DNA of 18,389 nucleotides from an uncultured Clostridia bacterium (GTDB lineage: Bacteria > Bacillota > Clostridia > Christensenellales > Borkfalkiaceae): assembly GCA_947629845.1 (NCBI GenBank), contig CANRFD010000019.1, positions 1 to 18,389 on the forward strand, in the 5' to 3' direction. A program made the translations under genes and the position numbers. Numbering within the stretch: position 1 is the first letter of the stretch; each line of letters starts with the position of its first letter. Under the pieces are notes generated by a model. It made no database searches. It was given only the letters and a program-made list of their open reading frames with translations, and was not told the origin of the DNA. This document shows positions 1 through 6,328 of this stretch, piece after piece.

Positions 1-639
1 CTCGACATCATCGTGGGGAAGGGCCCCTCGGCGCGGAACATCCGCTTTTCGCTCAAACAGTTCACGCTCATCGGCGCGACGACGCGGGCGGGCATGCTCT
101 CCTCGCCGCTGCGAGACAGGTTCGGCATCATGTGCCGCCTCGACATGTACACCCCCGTCGAGCTGCAGAAGATCGTCAACCGCTCGGCACGCACGCTCGG
201 CATCGCCGTCGAGGAGGAGGGCAGCTTCGAGATCGCCCGCCGTTCCCGCGGCACGCCCCGCATCGCCAACAGGCTCTTAAAGCGCGTGCGCGACTTCTCC
301 GCCGTCCGCGGCAGCCGCACGATCACCAAGCGGGACGCCGACGAGGCGCTCAAAAAGATGGAGATCGACGAACTCGGGCTGGACGAGACGGACAGGAACC
401 TCCTGCGCGCGCTCATCGAAAAGTTCAACGGCGGCCCCGCGGGTCTGGAGACGCTCGCCGCCACCATCAACGAGGACGTCAACACCATTTTGGACGTGTA
501 CGAGCCCTATCTTATCCAGCTCGGATTCCTCGCGCGCACGCCGCGGGGCAGGATCTGCCTGAAGGGCGCGTACGAGCACATGGGCATGAAAATTCCCGAG
601 GCCGCCAAAAAACAGCTCTCCGTATTCGACGACGACTGA
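1..639 (+). CDS. ruvB: Holliday junction branch migration ATPase RuvB, 3' part (5' end outside window)
   Basis: RuvB is the hexameric AAA+ motor that, with RuvA, drives branch migration of Holliday junctions in recombinational repair. The frame is open from base 1, so the start and the Walker A and B region lie upstream; about 212 residues remain. Seen directly: the RuvB signature GATTRAGMLSSPLRDRFGI (sensor 1 and arginine-finger region), the sensor 2 segment GTPRIANRLLKRVRDF, and a C-terminal winged-helix domain with GGPAGLETLAATINED and the wing motif TPRGR, ending in a TGA at 637-639. The GTG at 13 lies inside the conserved domain and is not a start. Upstream neighbours cannot be seen; in Clostridia ruvA usually precedes and queA/tgt follow, as here. 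Truncation is by the window edge only; the visible sequence is intact. Confidence 0.97.
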   Translation, partial: LDIIVGKGPSARNIRFSLKQFTLIGATTRAGMLSSPLRDRFGIMCRLDMYTPVELQKIVNRSARTLGIAVEEEGSFEIARRSRGTPRIANRLLKRVRDFSAVRGSRTITKRDADEALKKMEIDELGLDETDRNLLRALIEKFNGGPAGLETLAATINEDVNTILDVYEPYLIQLGFLARTPRGRICLKGAYEHMGMKIPEAAKKQLSVFDDD

Positions 640-666
640 CGAAAATTGGGGGAATGGGGGCGGAAA

Positions 667-1134
667 ATGGACGATCTCATCATCGAAAACCAAACGCTTA
701 TGCGGTACGAGGGGCGGGGCGGAAAGGTCACCGTTCCCTGCGGCGTGAAGGCGATCGGGTTCGCCGCGTTCGCCAATTCCGATATCACCGAAGTCGTCAT
801 TCCGCGCGGCGTGGAGACCGTCGACTTCGGCGCGTTCATGGGCTGCGAAAGTCTGAAGCGCGTGCACATCGGCTACGGCCTTGCCTCCGTCGGCGCGTAT
901 GCCTTCAGCGAAAGCGGGCTCGAGAGCGTCGTCCTCCCCGCGAGCGTGAAGGAGATCGGCTACTGCGCGTTCGAGGGCTGCGAGGCGCTCAAAACCGCAA
1001 AGGCGGCGGGCGTAAAGGAGCTCGGCGCAACGGTGTTCCGCAGGTGCAACGCCCTCGAGGAGCTCACGGTCTCCTACGGCTGTACCCTCCTGGAGGAGGA
1101 ACTTCCCGCGGGGTGCAAGCTGGTGCGGAAATGA
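667..1134 (+). CDS. Small leucine-rich repeat (LRR_5/BspA-type) protein, no signal peptide
   Basis: About 155 residues made almost wholly of BspA-type (LRR_5) repeats of roughly 23 residues. Examples are the run around IGFAAFANSDITEVVIPRG, then VDFGAFMGCESLKRVHIGYG, VGAYAFSESGLESVVLPASV and IGYCAFEGCEALKTAKAAGV. Such repeats form a solenoid used for binding. There is no signal peptide, lipobox or membrane segment, so it is predicted to be cytoplasmic, unlike most BspA-like proteins. I chose the ATG at 667, with a G-rich ribosome binding region just upstream; an in-frame TTG at 646 would add seven residues. It lies 27 bases after ruvB and 33 before queA, so co-transcription is likely. Function is unknown; the location does not by itself imply a role in DNA repair or tRNA modification. 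Confidence 0.85.
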   Translation: MDDLIIENQTLMRYEGRGGKVTVPCGVKAIGFAAFANSDITEVVIPRGVETVDFGAFMGCESLKRVHIGYGLASVGAYAFSESGLESVVLPASVKEIGYCAFEGCEALKTAKAAGVKELGATVFRRCNALEELTVSYGCTLLEEELPAGCKLVRK

Positions 1135-1167
1135 CCGCGGAGCGGAAAAAATAAGGCAGAAAGTACA

Positions 1168-2187
1168 ATGAAGACCTCTGATTTTTACTACGACCTGCCC
1201 GAGGAGCTCATCGCCCAGACGCCCGCCGACCCGCGGGACAGCTCGCGCCTCCTCGTCTACCACAGGGACACAAAACAGATCGAGCACCGCATTTTCCGCG
1301 ACATCGCGGAATATTTTCATGCGGGCGACGTGCTCGTCGTCAACCGCACGCGGGTGCTGCCCGCCCGCCTCTTCGGCGAGACGAAAAACGGCGGCAAGGC
1401 GGAACTTCTTCTTTTGAAGCGGCTCTGCCTCGACGAGTGGGAGTGCCTCGTCAAACCCGGAAAAAAGTGCAGGATGGGGGCGGAAATCCGCATCAACGAC
1501 GAACTCTCCGCGCGCGTCGTCGGCGTCACGGAGACGGGCGAACGTCACATCAGATTTGTGTACGAAGGCGCCTTCGAGGACGTGCTTTCCCGCGCGGGCA
1601 CCATGCCCCTGCCGCCCTACATTCACGAAAAACTCAACGACCCCGAGCGCTACCAAACGGTGTACTCGCGGGAGAACGGCTCGGCGGCGGCGCCCACGGC
1701 GGGGCTGCACTTCACCCCCGAACTCCTGCAAACGCTGCGCGATAAGGGGGTCGAGATCGTGGAAGTTCTCCTCCACGTCGGGCTGGGCACCTTCCGCCCC
1801 GTCAAGGTGGAGGATGTCGAAAAACACGTCATGCACAGCGAATATTACGAGGTGTCCGAGGCGGCGGCGGAGGCCGTCAGCCGCGCCAAGCGGGAGGGGC
1901 GGCGCGTCATATGCGTGGGCACGACGTCGGTTCGCACGCTCGAGACGGTGGCGGAGCCCGACGGCACCGTCCGCGCCGGCACGGGCAACACGAGCATCTT
2001 CCTCTACCCGCCCTATAAAATGAAGTGCTGCGACGCGCTCATCACCAACTTCCACCTGCCCGAGAGCACCCTTTTAATGCTCGTCTCCTGCCTCTGCTCC
2101 CGCGAGGAAATTTTGCAAATCTACCAAAACGCTGTCGAAAATCGTTACAGATTTTTCTCCTTCGGAGACGCCTGCTTGTTCTTATAA
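1168..2187 (+). CDS. queA: S-adenosylmethionine:tRNA ribosyltransferase-isomerase QueA
   Basis: QueA moves the ribosyl part of S-adenosylmethionine onto preQ1-modified tRNA to give epoxyqueuosine, the step after Tgt in queuosine synthesis. The 339-residue product has the family length and motifs: an N-terminal YDLPEELIAQTPADPRDSSRL, GSAAAPTAGLHFTPELL, HVGLGTFRPVKVEDV followed by HVMHSEYYEV, GTTSVRTLE, and DALITNFHLPESTLLMLVS near the C-terminus, with RYRFFSFGDA at the end. The start at 1168 is supported by the conserved N-terminus; the ribosome binding site (AAGGCAG) is only moderate. The last few codons (CLFL and the TAA) fall inside the left arm of an inverted repeat (2173-2189), so the extreme C-terminus seems to have been supplied by an inserted repeat element. 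tgt follows after a 236-base repeat-filled gap. Confidence 0.97.
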   Translation: MKTSDFYYDLPEELIAQTPADPRDSSRLLVYHRDTKQIEHRIFRDIAEYFHAGDVLVVNRTRVLPARLFGETKNGGKAELLLLKRLCLDEWECLVKPGKKCRMGAEIRINDELSARVVGVTETGERHIRFVYEGAFEDVLSRAGTMPLPPYIHEKLNDPERYQTVYSRENGSAAAPTAGLHFTPELLQTLRDKGVEIVEVLLHVGLGTFRPVKVEDVEKHVMHSEYYEVSEAAAEAVSRAKREGRRVICVGTTSVRTLETVAEPDGTVRAGTGNTSIFLYPPYKMKCCDALITNFHLPESTLLMLVSCLCSREEILQIYQNAVENRYRFFSFGDACLFL

Positions 2188-2297
2188 ACTTCGCAATACG
2201 GCGTCGAGCTTGCGCGCTCCTTGGTCACGTACGTCATAGTACGCTCCCGTCGTCGCTTACGCGCTCTCCTTGTCTTGCTCGTTTCTAAAAACAAGCA
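2173..2297. repeat. MITE-like element with imperfect 17-bp terminal inverted repeats
   Basis: The arm at 2173-2189 (TGCTTGTTCTTATAAAC) and the arm at 2281-2297 (GTTTCTAAAAACAAGCA) are inverted repeats matching at 15 of 17 positions. They bound about 125 bases of non-coding sequence that also holds a small palindrome (CGTAC at 2228-2232 and GTACG at 2239-2243) and two similar blocks (GCTTGCGCGCTCC and GCTTACGCGCTCTCC). The left arm contains the queA stop codon. I see no transposase and no clear target-site duplication, so calling it a non-autonomous mobile element is inference. A dispersed intergenic repeat or a transcript 3'-end structure are alternatives. Confidence 0.45.
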
Positions 2298-2335
2298 ACC
2301 CTATCTCCCACAGGGCTCGGAGATGCCAATTATAA

Positions 2336-2390
2336 CCTGCCCCCTCCTCGGGAGGGTCTCCTTCTTCCTGCCCCCTCCTCGGGAGGGGGG
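2336..2390. repeat. Two direct copies of a GC-rich hairpin repeat
   Basis: A 21-base unit beginning CCTGCCCCCTCC and ending GGGAGGG occurs at 2336-2356 and again, identically, at 2367-2387, a period of 31 bases. Each unit is a small palindrome, CCCTCC-TCG-GGAGGG. In the second copy the stem grows to about 8 bp because more C and G residues flank it. No poly-T run follows, so these are not standard terminators. They look like palindromic intergenic repeats of the REP kind. Confidence 0.6.
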
Positions 2391-2403
2391 TAGGGGGGTG
2401 GGG
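2381..2403 (+). other. G-quadruplex-like motif in the leader of tgt
   Basis: On the + strand four G-runs lie in 23 bases: GGG, then A, then GGGGGG, then TA, then GGGGGG, then T, then GGGG. This fits the usual quadruplex pattern of four runs of at least three G with short loops. It ends 20 bases before the tgt start codon and would be present in RNA transcribed towards tgt. It overlaps the 3' arm of the second GC-rich hairpin, so the two structures would exclude each other. Folding is inferred from pattern only. Confidence 0.5.
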
Positions 2404-2423
2404 CACAAAACCATCAACTTGCT

Positions 2424-3563
2424 ATGAACAACGAATATTTTTCCTTTGAAATCCAAAAGACCGACCCCGAAACGGGCGCGCGCGCAGGCATTCTGCACAC
2501 GCCGCACGGCGACATCTTAACGCCCGTCTACATGCCCGTCGGCACGCAGGCGACGGTCAAGGGCATCCTTCCCGACCGTCTCAAGGAGATCGGCTCGCAG
2601 ATCATTCTGTCCAACACCTATCACCTCGCCATGCGCCCCGGCGACGAGCTCATCGCGCGGGCGGGCGGCCTGCACAAATTCATGAATTGGGATAGGCCCA
2701 TTCTCACCGACAGCGGCGGATTTCAGGTCTTTTCCCTCTCCTCGCTCAACAATATCACCGACGAGGGGGTCAAATTCTCCTCCCATGTGGACGGAAGCAA
2801 GCACATGTTCACGCCCGAGCGCGCCATGGAGATCCAGCACAATTTGGGCTCGGATATCGTGATGGCGTTCGACCAGTGCAGCGAATACGGCTACACGCAC
2901 GAGCAGGCCGAACTCGCCATGGAGCGCACCTCGAAGTGGCTGGAACGCTGCTACATTTCGCATAAAAACCCCGCGCAGGCGCTCTTCCCCATCGTGCAGG
3001 GCAATTTTTACAGGGATCTTCGCGAAGAGAGCCTTAAACGCTGCCTGCCCTTCGTAAAGCACGGCATCGCCATCGGCGGGCTCTCGGTGGGGGAACCCAA
3101 GCCGCTCATGTACGACTTTCTCGATTTCCTGCAGCCCAAGCTCCCCTCGGACGTCCCGCGCTATCTCATGGGGGTGGGCTCGCCCGACTGCCTCGTGGAA
3201 GGCACCCTCCGCGGCGTCGATATGTTCGACTGCGTGCTGGCGACCCGCGTCGCGCGCAACGGCACGGCGCTCACTTCGCGGGGGAAGGTGGTCGTGCGCA
3301 ACGGCAAGTACAGGGAGGACTTCACCCCCCTCGACCCCGACTGCGGCTGCTACTGCTGCAAAAATTACACCAAGGCGTACCTTCGCCACCTCGTCAACGT
3401 GGGGGAGATGACGGGCGCCATGCTGCTCACGCTGCACAACATTTCCTACCTGCACAAGCTCATGAAGGGTCTGCGCGAAAGCATTCTCGGCGGCTACGTC
3501 AAGGAGTACGCGCGCGAATATTTCGCCCGTTCGGGGGAAACGCCCTCCGCGAAAATTGTGTGA
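2424..3563 (+). CDS. tgt: tRNA-guanine transglycosylase (queuine/preQ1)
   Basis: Tgt exchanges guanine 34 of certain tRNAs for preQ1, the entry step of queuosine modification; QueA, encoded just upstream, acts next. The product is 379 residues, normal for bacterial Tgt. Seen directly: TDSGGFQVFS with the general-acid/base aspartate at D96; MGVGSPDCLVEGTLRGVDMFDCVLATR with the nucleophilic aspartate at D269 by family alignment; and a complete zinc site C307, C309, C312 and H338 (pattern CxCxxC, then H 26 residues later). The start at 2424 fits the family N-terminus (FEIQKTD, then GDILTPVYMPVGTQ), but no Shine-Dalgarno is visible in the preceding 20 bases, and a G-quadruplex-like run lies just upstream. 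Translation may therefore be weak or controlled; this is inference. Confidence 0.97.
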   Translation: MNNEYFSFEIQKTDPETGARAGILHTPHGDILTPVYMPVGTQATVKGILPDRLKEIGSQIILSNTYHLAMRPGDELIARAGGLHKFMNWDRPILTDSGGFQVFSLSSLNNITDEGVKFSSHVDGSKHMFTPERAMEIQHNLGSDIVMAFDQCSEYGYTHEQAELAMERTSKWLERCYISHKNPAQALFPIVQGNFYRDLREESLKRCLPFVKHGIAIGGLSVGEPKPLMYDFLDFLQPKLPSDVPRYLMGVGSPDCLVEGTLRGVDMFDCVLATRVARNGTALTSRGKVVVRNGKYREDFTPLDPDCGCYCCKNYTKAYLRHLVNVGEMTGAMLLTLHNISYLHKLMKGLRESILGGYVKEYAREYFARSGETPSAKIV

Positions 3564-3609
3564 AATGTACGGAAAAGCTATGACAAGTCAAAAATCGACG
3601 TAAAATCGC

Positions 3610-3638
3610 TTGCCAAATTTCCGAAAAAACGCTATCAT
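3610..3638 (+). promoter_or_regulatory. Sigma-A-type promoter for yajC
   Basis: TTGCCA at 3610-3615 and TATCAT at 3633-3638 are separated by exactly 17 bases, and transcription would start near 3645. The yajC Shine-Dalgarno (AAAGGAG) and start at 3661 follow directly. The surrounding sequence is A+T-rich against a G+C-rich background. Confidence 0.7.
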
Positions 3639-3660
3639 TATTGAAAAAGGAGAAAAGACT

Positions 3661-4188
3661 ATGTTTTGGAATTTATTGGCCGACGCCGCAGAGGGTACCG
3701 AACAGACGGCTCCGGCGGGCGGCATTCCCTCTTATGTGATCTGGATCGTCCTCGGCGTCATTTTGGTGCTCTTCATCGTTTACTTCTTCTTCTCGGGGAG
3801 AAAGAACAAACAGCGCCGTCAGGAGTACGCCGAGCAGATCGACGCCATCGCCCCCGGCAACAAGGTCAAGACGACGGGCGGCATCTGCGGCATCGTCACC
3901 GAGGTCTGCGACGACAACACCATCGTCCTCGAGACGGGCACCGATAAGTCGGGCAAGTCGTACGTCAAGATCGACAAAGAGTGCATCTATCAGACGGACG
4001 CGAAGGGCCCCATGCAGATCGCACGCGAGGAGGCCGAGGCGCGCAGAAAGGCGGAAAAGGCGGCAAAGGACGCGGAGAAAGCTGCGGGCAAGTCCAAGGA
4101 AGAGCCCGCGGAGGCCGCACAGCCCGAAGAAGCCCCCGCCGCTTCCGAAGAGACGTCCAAAGAGACGCCCGAAGAAAAACAGGATTGA
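3661..4188 (+). CDS. yajC: Preprotein translocase subunit YajC with extended charged tail
   Basis: YajC is a small inner-membrane protein that associates with SecD and SecF at the Sec translocon. The ATG at 3661 has a good ribosome binding site (AAAGGAGAAAAG), giving 175 residues; an upstream in-frame TTG at 3610 lies in the promoter and is rejected. There is one membrane segment at about residues 22-44 (IPSYVIWIVLGVILVLFIVY). The YajC domain follows, with RRQEYAEQIDAIAPGNKVKT and TTGGICGIVTEV. After about residue 112 comes a long Ala/Glu/Lys/Pro-rich tail, probably disordered, which makes the protein clearly longer than the usual 85-110 residues. secD and secF lie in the same block, about 2 kb downstream behind their own promoter. 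Confidence 0.93.
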   Translation: MFWNLLADAAEGTEQTAPAGGIPSYVIWIVLGVILVLFIVYFFFSGRKNKQRRQEYAEQIDAIAPGNKVKTTGGICGIVTEVCDDNTIVLETGTDKSGKSYVKIDKECIYQTDAKGPMQIAREEAEARRKAEKAAKDAEKAAGKSKEEPAEAAQPEEAPAASEETSKETPEEKQD

Positions 4189-4202
4189 CGCATAAAGAAT
4201 TT

Positions 4203-4242
4203 GGCCTCCGCATACCCATAATTGGGATCGCGGAGGTTTTTC
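4203..4242 (+). terminator. Intrinsic terminator after yajC, overlapping the next ribosome binding site
   Basis: CCTCCGC at 4205-4211 pairs with GCGGAGG at 4230-4236, and an inner CCCA/TGGG stem closes a TAAT loop. TTTTTC follows from 4237. The 3' arm contains the GGAGG used as Shine-Dalgarno by the gene starting at 4244. The same hairpin could thus end transcription and, in read-through RNA, hide the ribosome binding site. Confidence 0.7.
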
Positions 4243-4243
4243 T

Positions 4244-4621
4244 ATGCAAAAAGAATTTTGGAAACGCGCCGTTTGGGAGACGTTCAAGGCCGTATTTGCG
4301 GTCACGGTATTCAGCCTTGCGGCGCTCGCGCTCGCCGCGGTATTCGTGCGCGCCTATGCGCCGCCGCAGGCCGCCGTCACGGCGGTGAATTGGGTCGTGA
4401 AGTGCACGGGCGTCTTTCTCTTCTCGCTCATCTTCATCGGCAGGGAACGCGCCGTGTTCAAGGGAATGGCGGCGGGCGTCCTGTCCTCCTTCGTCACGCT
4501 CGCGGTGTTTGCGGCGATCGGCGGCGCCAAGCCCGACGGCTTTTTCGCGCTCGAGCTGTTCGTCACGGCCGTCCTCGGGGCGTGCGGCGCACTTTTGGGG
4601 GCGAAATTGCGCAAACGTTAA
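4244..4621 (+). CDS. Small integral membrane protein, TIGR04086/YrzE-like
   Basis: A 125-residue, very hydrophobic protein with four predicted membrane segments, at about residues 15-36, 44-65, 71-92 and 100-118, and basic ends (MQKEFWKR and KLRKR). Length, topology and position between yajC and scfA match the TIGR04086 family of putative membrane proteins found widely in Clostridia; I assign it on that basis and not on a catalytic motif, as none is visible. Its function is not known. The start at 4244 has GGAGG seven bases upstream, but that GGAGG forms the 3' arm of the preceding terminator hairpin, and no separate promoter is seen. Expression probably depends on read-through from yajC. Confidence 0.75.
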   Translation: MQKEFWKRAVWETFKAVFAVTVFSLAALALAAVFVRAYAPPQAAVTAVNWVVKCTGVFLFSLIFIGRERAVFKGMAAGVLSSFVTLAVFAAIGGAKPDGFFALELFVTAVLGACGALLGAKLRKR

Positions 4622-4629
4622 AAAAACAG

Positions 4630-4658
4630 TTGCAAATCGGTGCGCCGTGTAGTATAAT
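4630..4658 (+). promoter_or_regulatory. Strong sigma-A-type promoter for scfA
   Basis: TTGCAA at 4630-4635 and a consensus TATAAT at 4653-4658 are 17 bases apart. Transcription would begin near 4665, about 20 bases before the scfA start codon, with an AGAGAGGAA ribosome binding site between. The near-consensus match fits the high expression expected for a small precursor peptide. Confidence 0.85.
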
Positions 4659-4685
4659 AGAGAAAAAATACAGAGAGGAACAGTC

Positions 4686-4838
4686 ATGATCAAGACGATC
4701 GCAAAACCTGCCGAAAAGAAAGTTACCGGTTGCGGCGAATGCCGCAGCACCTGCCAGTCCGCTTGCAAGACGAGCTGCACGGTGGGCAACCAGTCCTGCG
4801 AGCGCATCACGCGCGAACAGAAGATCGAGCGGAAGTAA
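4686..4838 (+). CDS. scfA: Six-cysteine peptide SCIFF (ranthipeptide precursor)
   Basis: A 50-residue precursor peptide with six cysteines at 16, 19, 23, 27, 31 and 38, in a core beginning CGECRSTCQSACKTSCTVG. This is the SCIFF family (six Cys in forty-five residues), a ribosomally made peptide of Clostridia whose partner radical SAM enzyme forms thioether links between a cysteine and another residue. The N-terminal 15 residues are the lysine-rich leader. By comparison with characterised family members, where a Cys is linked to a Thr five residues on, Cys27-Thr32 is the likeliest cross-link here; this is inference. The gene has its own promoter and a good ribosome binding site, and the maturase scfB starts 63 bases downstream. 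The biological role of the peptide is not settled. Confidence 0.95.
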   Translation: MIKTIAKPAEKKVTGCGECRSTCQSACKTSCTVGNQSCERITREQKIERK

Positions 4839-4858
4839 TTCCAAGGAAATTTCACGGG

Positions 4859-4884
4859 GAGCGGCGGAGTTCCGTCGCTCTTTT
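4859..4884 (+). terminator. Attenuator-like hairpin between scfA and scfB
   Basis: GAGCGGCGG at 4859-4867 pairs with CCGTCGCTC at 4872-4880 (nine pairs, one of them G-U) around an AGTT loop, followed by TTTT. As a partial terminator it would keep the precursor peptide mRNA in excess over the maturase mRNA, a common arrangement in peptide-maturase operons. Confidence 0.65.
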
Positions 4885-4901
4885 GCCGTTACTTGCAAGT
4901 T

Positions 4902-6197
4902 ATGATCCACACTTTTTCCTACCACGATAAATATTACGTCTACGATACCGGCAGCGGCAGCCTGCACGCGTGCGACGAAAAGACGGCGCGTTATTTGAAT
5001 GGCGAACCCGTGGAGATGACCGACGAAGAGCTCGCGGAGATCGCCGGGCTGAAGGCGGCGGGGCTCCTCGGCGCGCCCGAAACAGAGGCCCGCCCCATGA
5101 AGTCGGGCGAGGTCAAGGCGCTCTGCCTGCACGTCTGCCACGACTGCAACCTGCGCTGCAAGTACTGCTTCGCCGACGAGGGCGCCTATCACGCCGCCCG
5201 CGAGATGATGCCGCTCTCCGTCGCCAAGGCCGCGGTGGACTTTCTCATCCGCGAGAGCGGGAACCGCAGGGTGCTCGAGATGGACTTCTTCGGCGGCGAA
5301 CCGCTCATGAACTTCGGCGTGCTGAAGGAGACCGTCCTGTACGCAAAGGCGGAGGCGAAAAAGCGCGGCAAGAAGTTTTTGTTCACGACGACGACCAACG
5401 GCCTCCTTTTGGACGGCGAGATGGCGGAATTTCTCAACGAGGAGATGGAGAACGTCGTTCTCTCCCTCGACGGCCGCCCCGAGGTGCACGACGCCGTGAG
5501 AAAGACGGTAAACGGCAAGGGGAGCTTCGACGCCGTCATCGGCAAGATCAAAAAATTCGTGCAGATACGGGGGGACAAGCACTACTACGTCCGCGGCACG
5601 TTCACGGCGAAAAACCTCGACTTTTCGAAGGACGTCATATTCCTCGCCGACGAGGGCTTCGATTCCCTCTCGGTGGAGCCCGTCGTCACGGAGATAGAGG
5701 ATCTCGCCATAAGGGAGGAACACCTTCCGCAGATCGGGGCGGAGTACGAGCGGCTGTGCGACGAGTACGTCAAGCGGGAAGCGGAGGGGAGAGGCTTCAA
5801 CTTCTTCCACTTCAACGTCGATCTGGAAGGCGGCCCCTGCCTGCAAAAGCGGGTCTCGGCGTGCGGCGCGGGCAACGAGTATTTCTCGGTGCTGCCGAAC
5901 GGCGACCTCTATCCCTGCCACCAGTTCGCGGGGGAAAAGGCTTGGCGCATGGGCAGCGTGTTCACGGGCATCGAGCGGGCGGACATCCGCAAAAAGTTTG
6001 CGGAAAGCTGCCTCTTCACGCGCAAGAAGTGCGGCGATTGCTTTGCCAAGTTCATCTGCTCGGGCGGGTGCAACGCCAACAACTTCCACTACTGCGGAGA
6101 TATCGACGAACCCTATCCCATCACCTGTTCGATGATGAAAAAGCGCATCGAATGCGCCATGCATGTGCTCGCGGAGAGGAAATCCCGCGAAATTTGA
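4902..6197 (+). CDS. scfB: Thioether cross-link-forming SCIFF peptide maturase (radical SAM/SPASM)
   Basis: ScfB installs the Cys-to-Thr thioether cross-link in the SCIFF peptide. The product is 431 residues. From the N-terminus: a short peptide-binding region starting MIHTFSYHDKYYVYDTGSG, the radical SAM cluster motif CNLRCKYC with C82, C86 and C89, a GGEPLMNF motif, and a C-terminal SPASM region with many cysteines (VSACGAGNEYFSVLPNG, YPCHQF, CGDCFAKFICSGGC, ITCSMM) that bind auxiliary iron-sulfur clusters. The start is ATG 4902, which fits the family N-terminus; a TTG at 4893 is less likely. No good Shine-Dalgarno is visible, and an attenuator hairpin precedes the gene, both pointing to expression below that of scfA. 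Confidence 0.96.
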   Translation: MIHTFSYHDKYYVYDTGSGSLHACDEKTARYLNGEPVEMTDEELAEIAGLKAAGLLGAPETEARPMKSGEVKALCLHVCHDCNLRCKYCFADEGAYHAAREMMPLSVAKAAVDFLIRESGNRRVLEMDFFGGEPLMNFGVLKETVLYAKAEAKKRGKKFLFTTTTNGLLLDGEMAEFLNEEMENVVLSLDGRPEVHDAVRKTVNGKGSFDAVIGKIKKFVQIRGDKHYYVRGTFTAKNLDFSKDVIFLADEGFDSLSVEPVVTEIEDLAIREEHLPQIGAEYERLCDEYVKREAEGRGFNFFHFNVDLEGGPCLQKRVSACGAGNEYFSVLPNGDLYPCHQFAGEKAWRMGSVFTGIERADIRKKFAESCLFTRKKCGDCFAKFICSGGCNANNFHYCGDIDEPYPITCSMMKKRIECAMHVLAERKSREI

Positions 6198-6228
6198 TTG
6201 AAAAATTGCGAAAACGGCGCGTTTCGGC

Positions 6229-6257
6229 TTGACTGTCGCGCGCGTTTCCTATATAAT
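6229..6257 (+). promoter_or_regulatory. Strong sigma-A-type promoter for secDF
   Basis: TTGACT at 6229-6234 and consensus TATAAT at 6252-6257 are 17 bases apart, with transcription predicted to begin near 6264. The leader up to secD (about 65 bases) contains a TTTCC/GGAAA hairpin (6272-6286) and a short GCGG/CCGC hairpin (6295-6307) followed by TTTTT, which may act as a weak attenuator. Confidence 0.85.
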
Positions 6258-6328
6258 GTTAAAAGTGAGTCTTTCCGATAAGGAAATGTTCTCTGCGGCA
6301 AGCCCGCGTTTTTAGATAGGAGGAGACA

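Noticed and set aside
277..2055. Long minus-strand open frame opposite ruvB, the LRR gene and queA
   Set aside because: Same G+C-driven artefact; the + strand carries well-supported genes and the minus frame has no ribosome binding site or family motifs. The same applies to minus frames at 4563-6164 and 6113-7939.
2188..2427. Short open frames in the queA-tgt gap (for example 2221-2427) as small proteins
   Set aside because: They consist of repeat sequence, lack ribosome binding sites and give Arg/Leu-rich or Pro-rich low-complexity products.
4970..6232. Second + strand frame of 420 codons within scfB
   Set aside because: It is out of frame with the radical SAM protein and reads as Arg-rich low-complexity sequence; the scfB frame has all the motifs.
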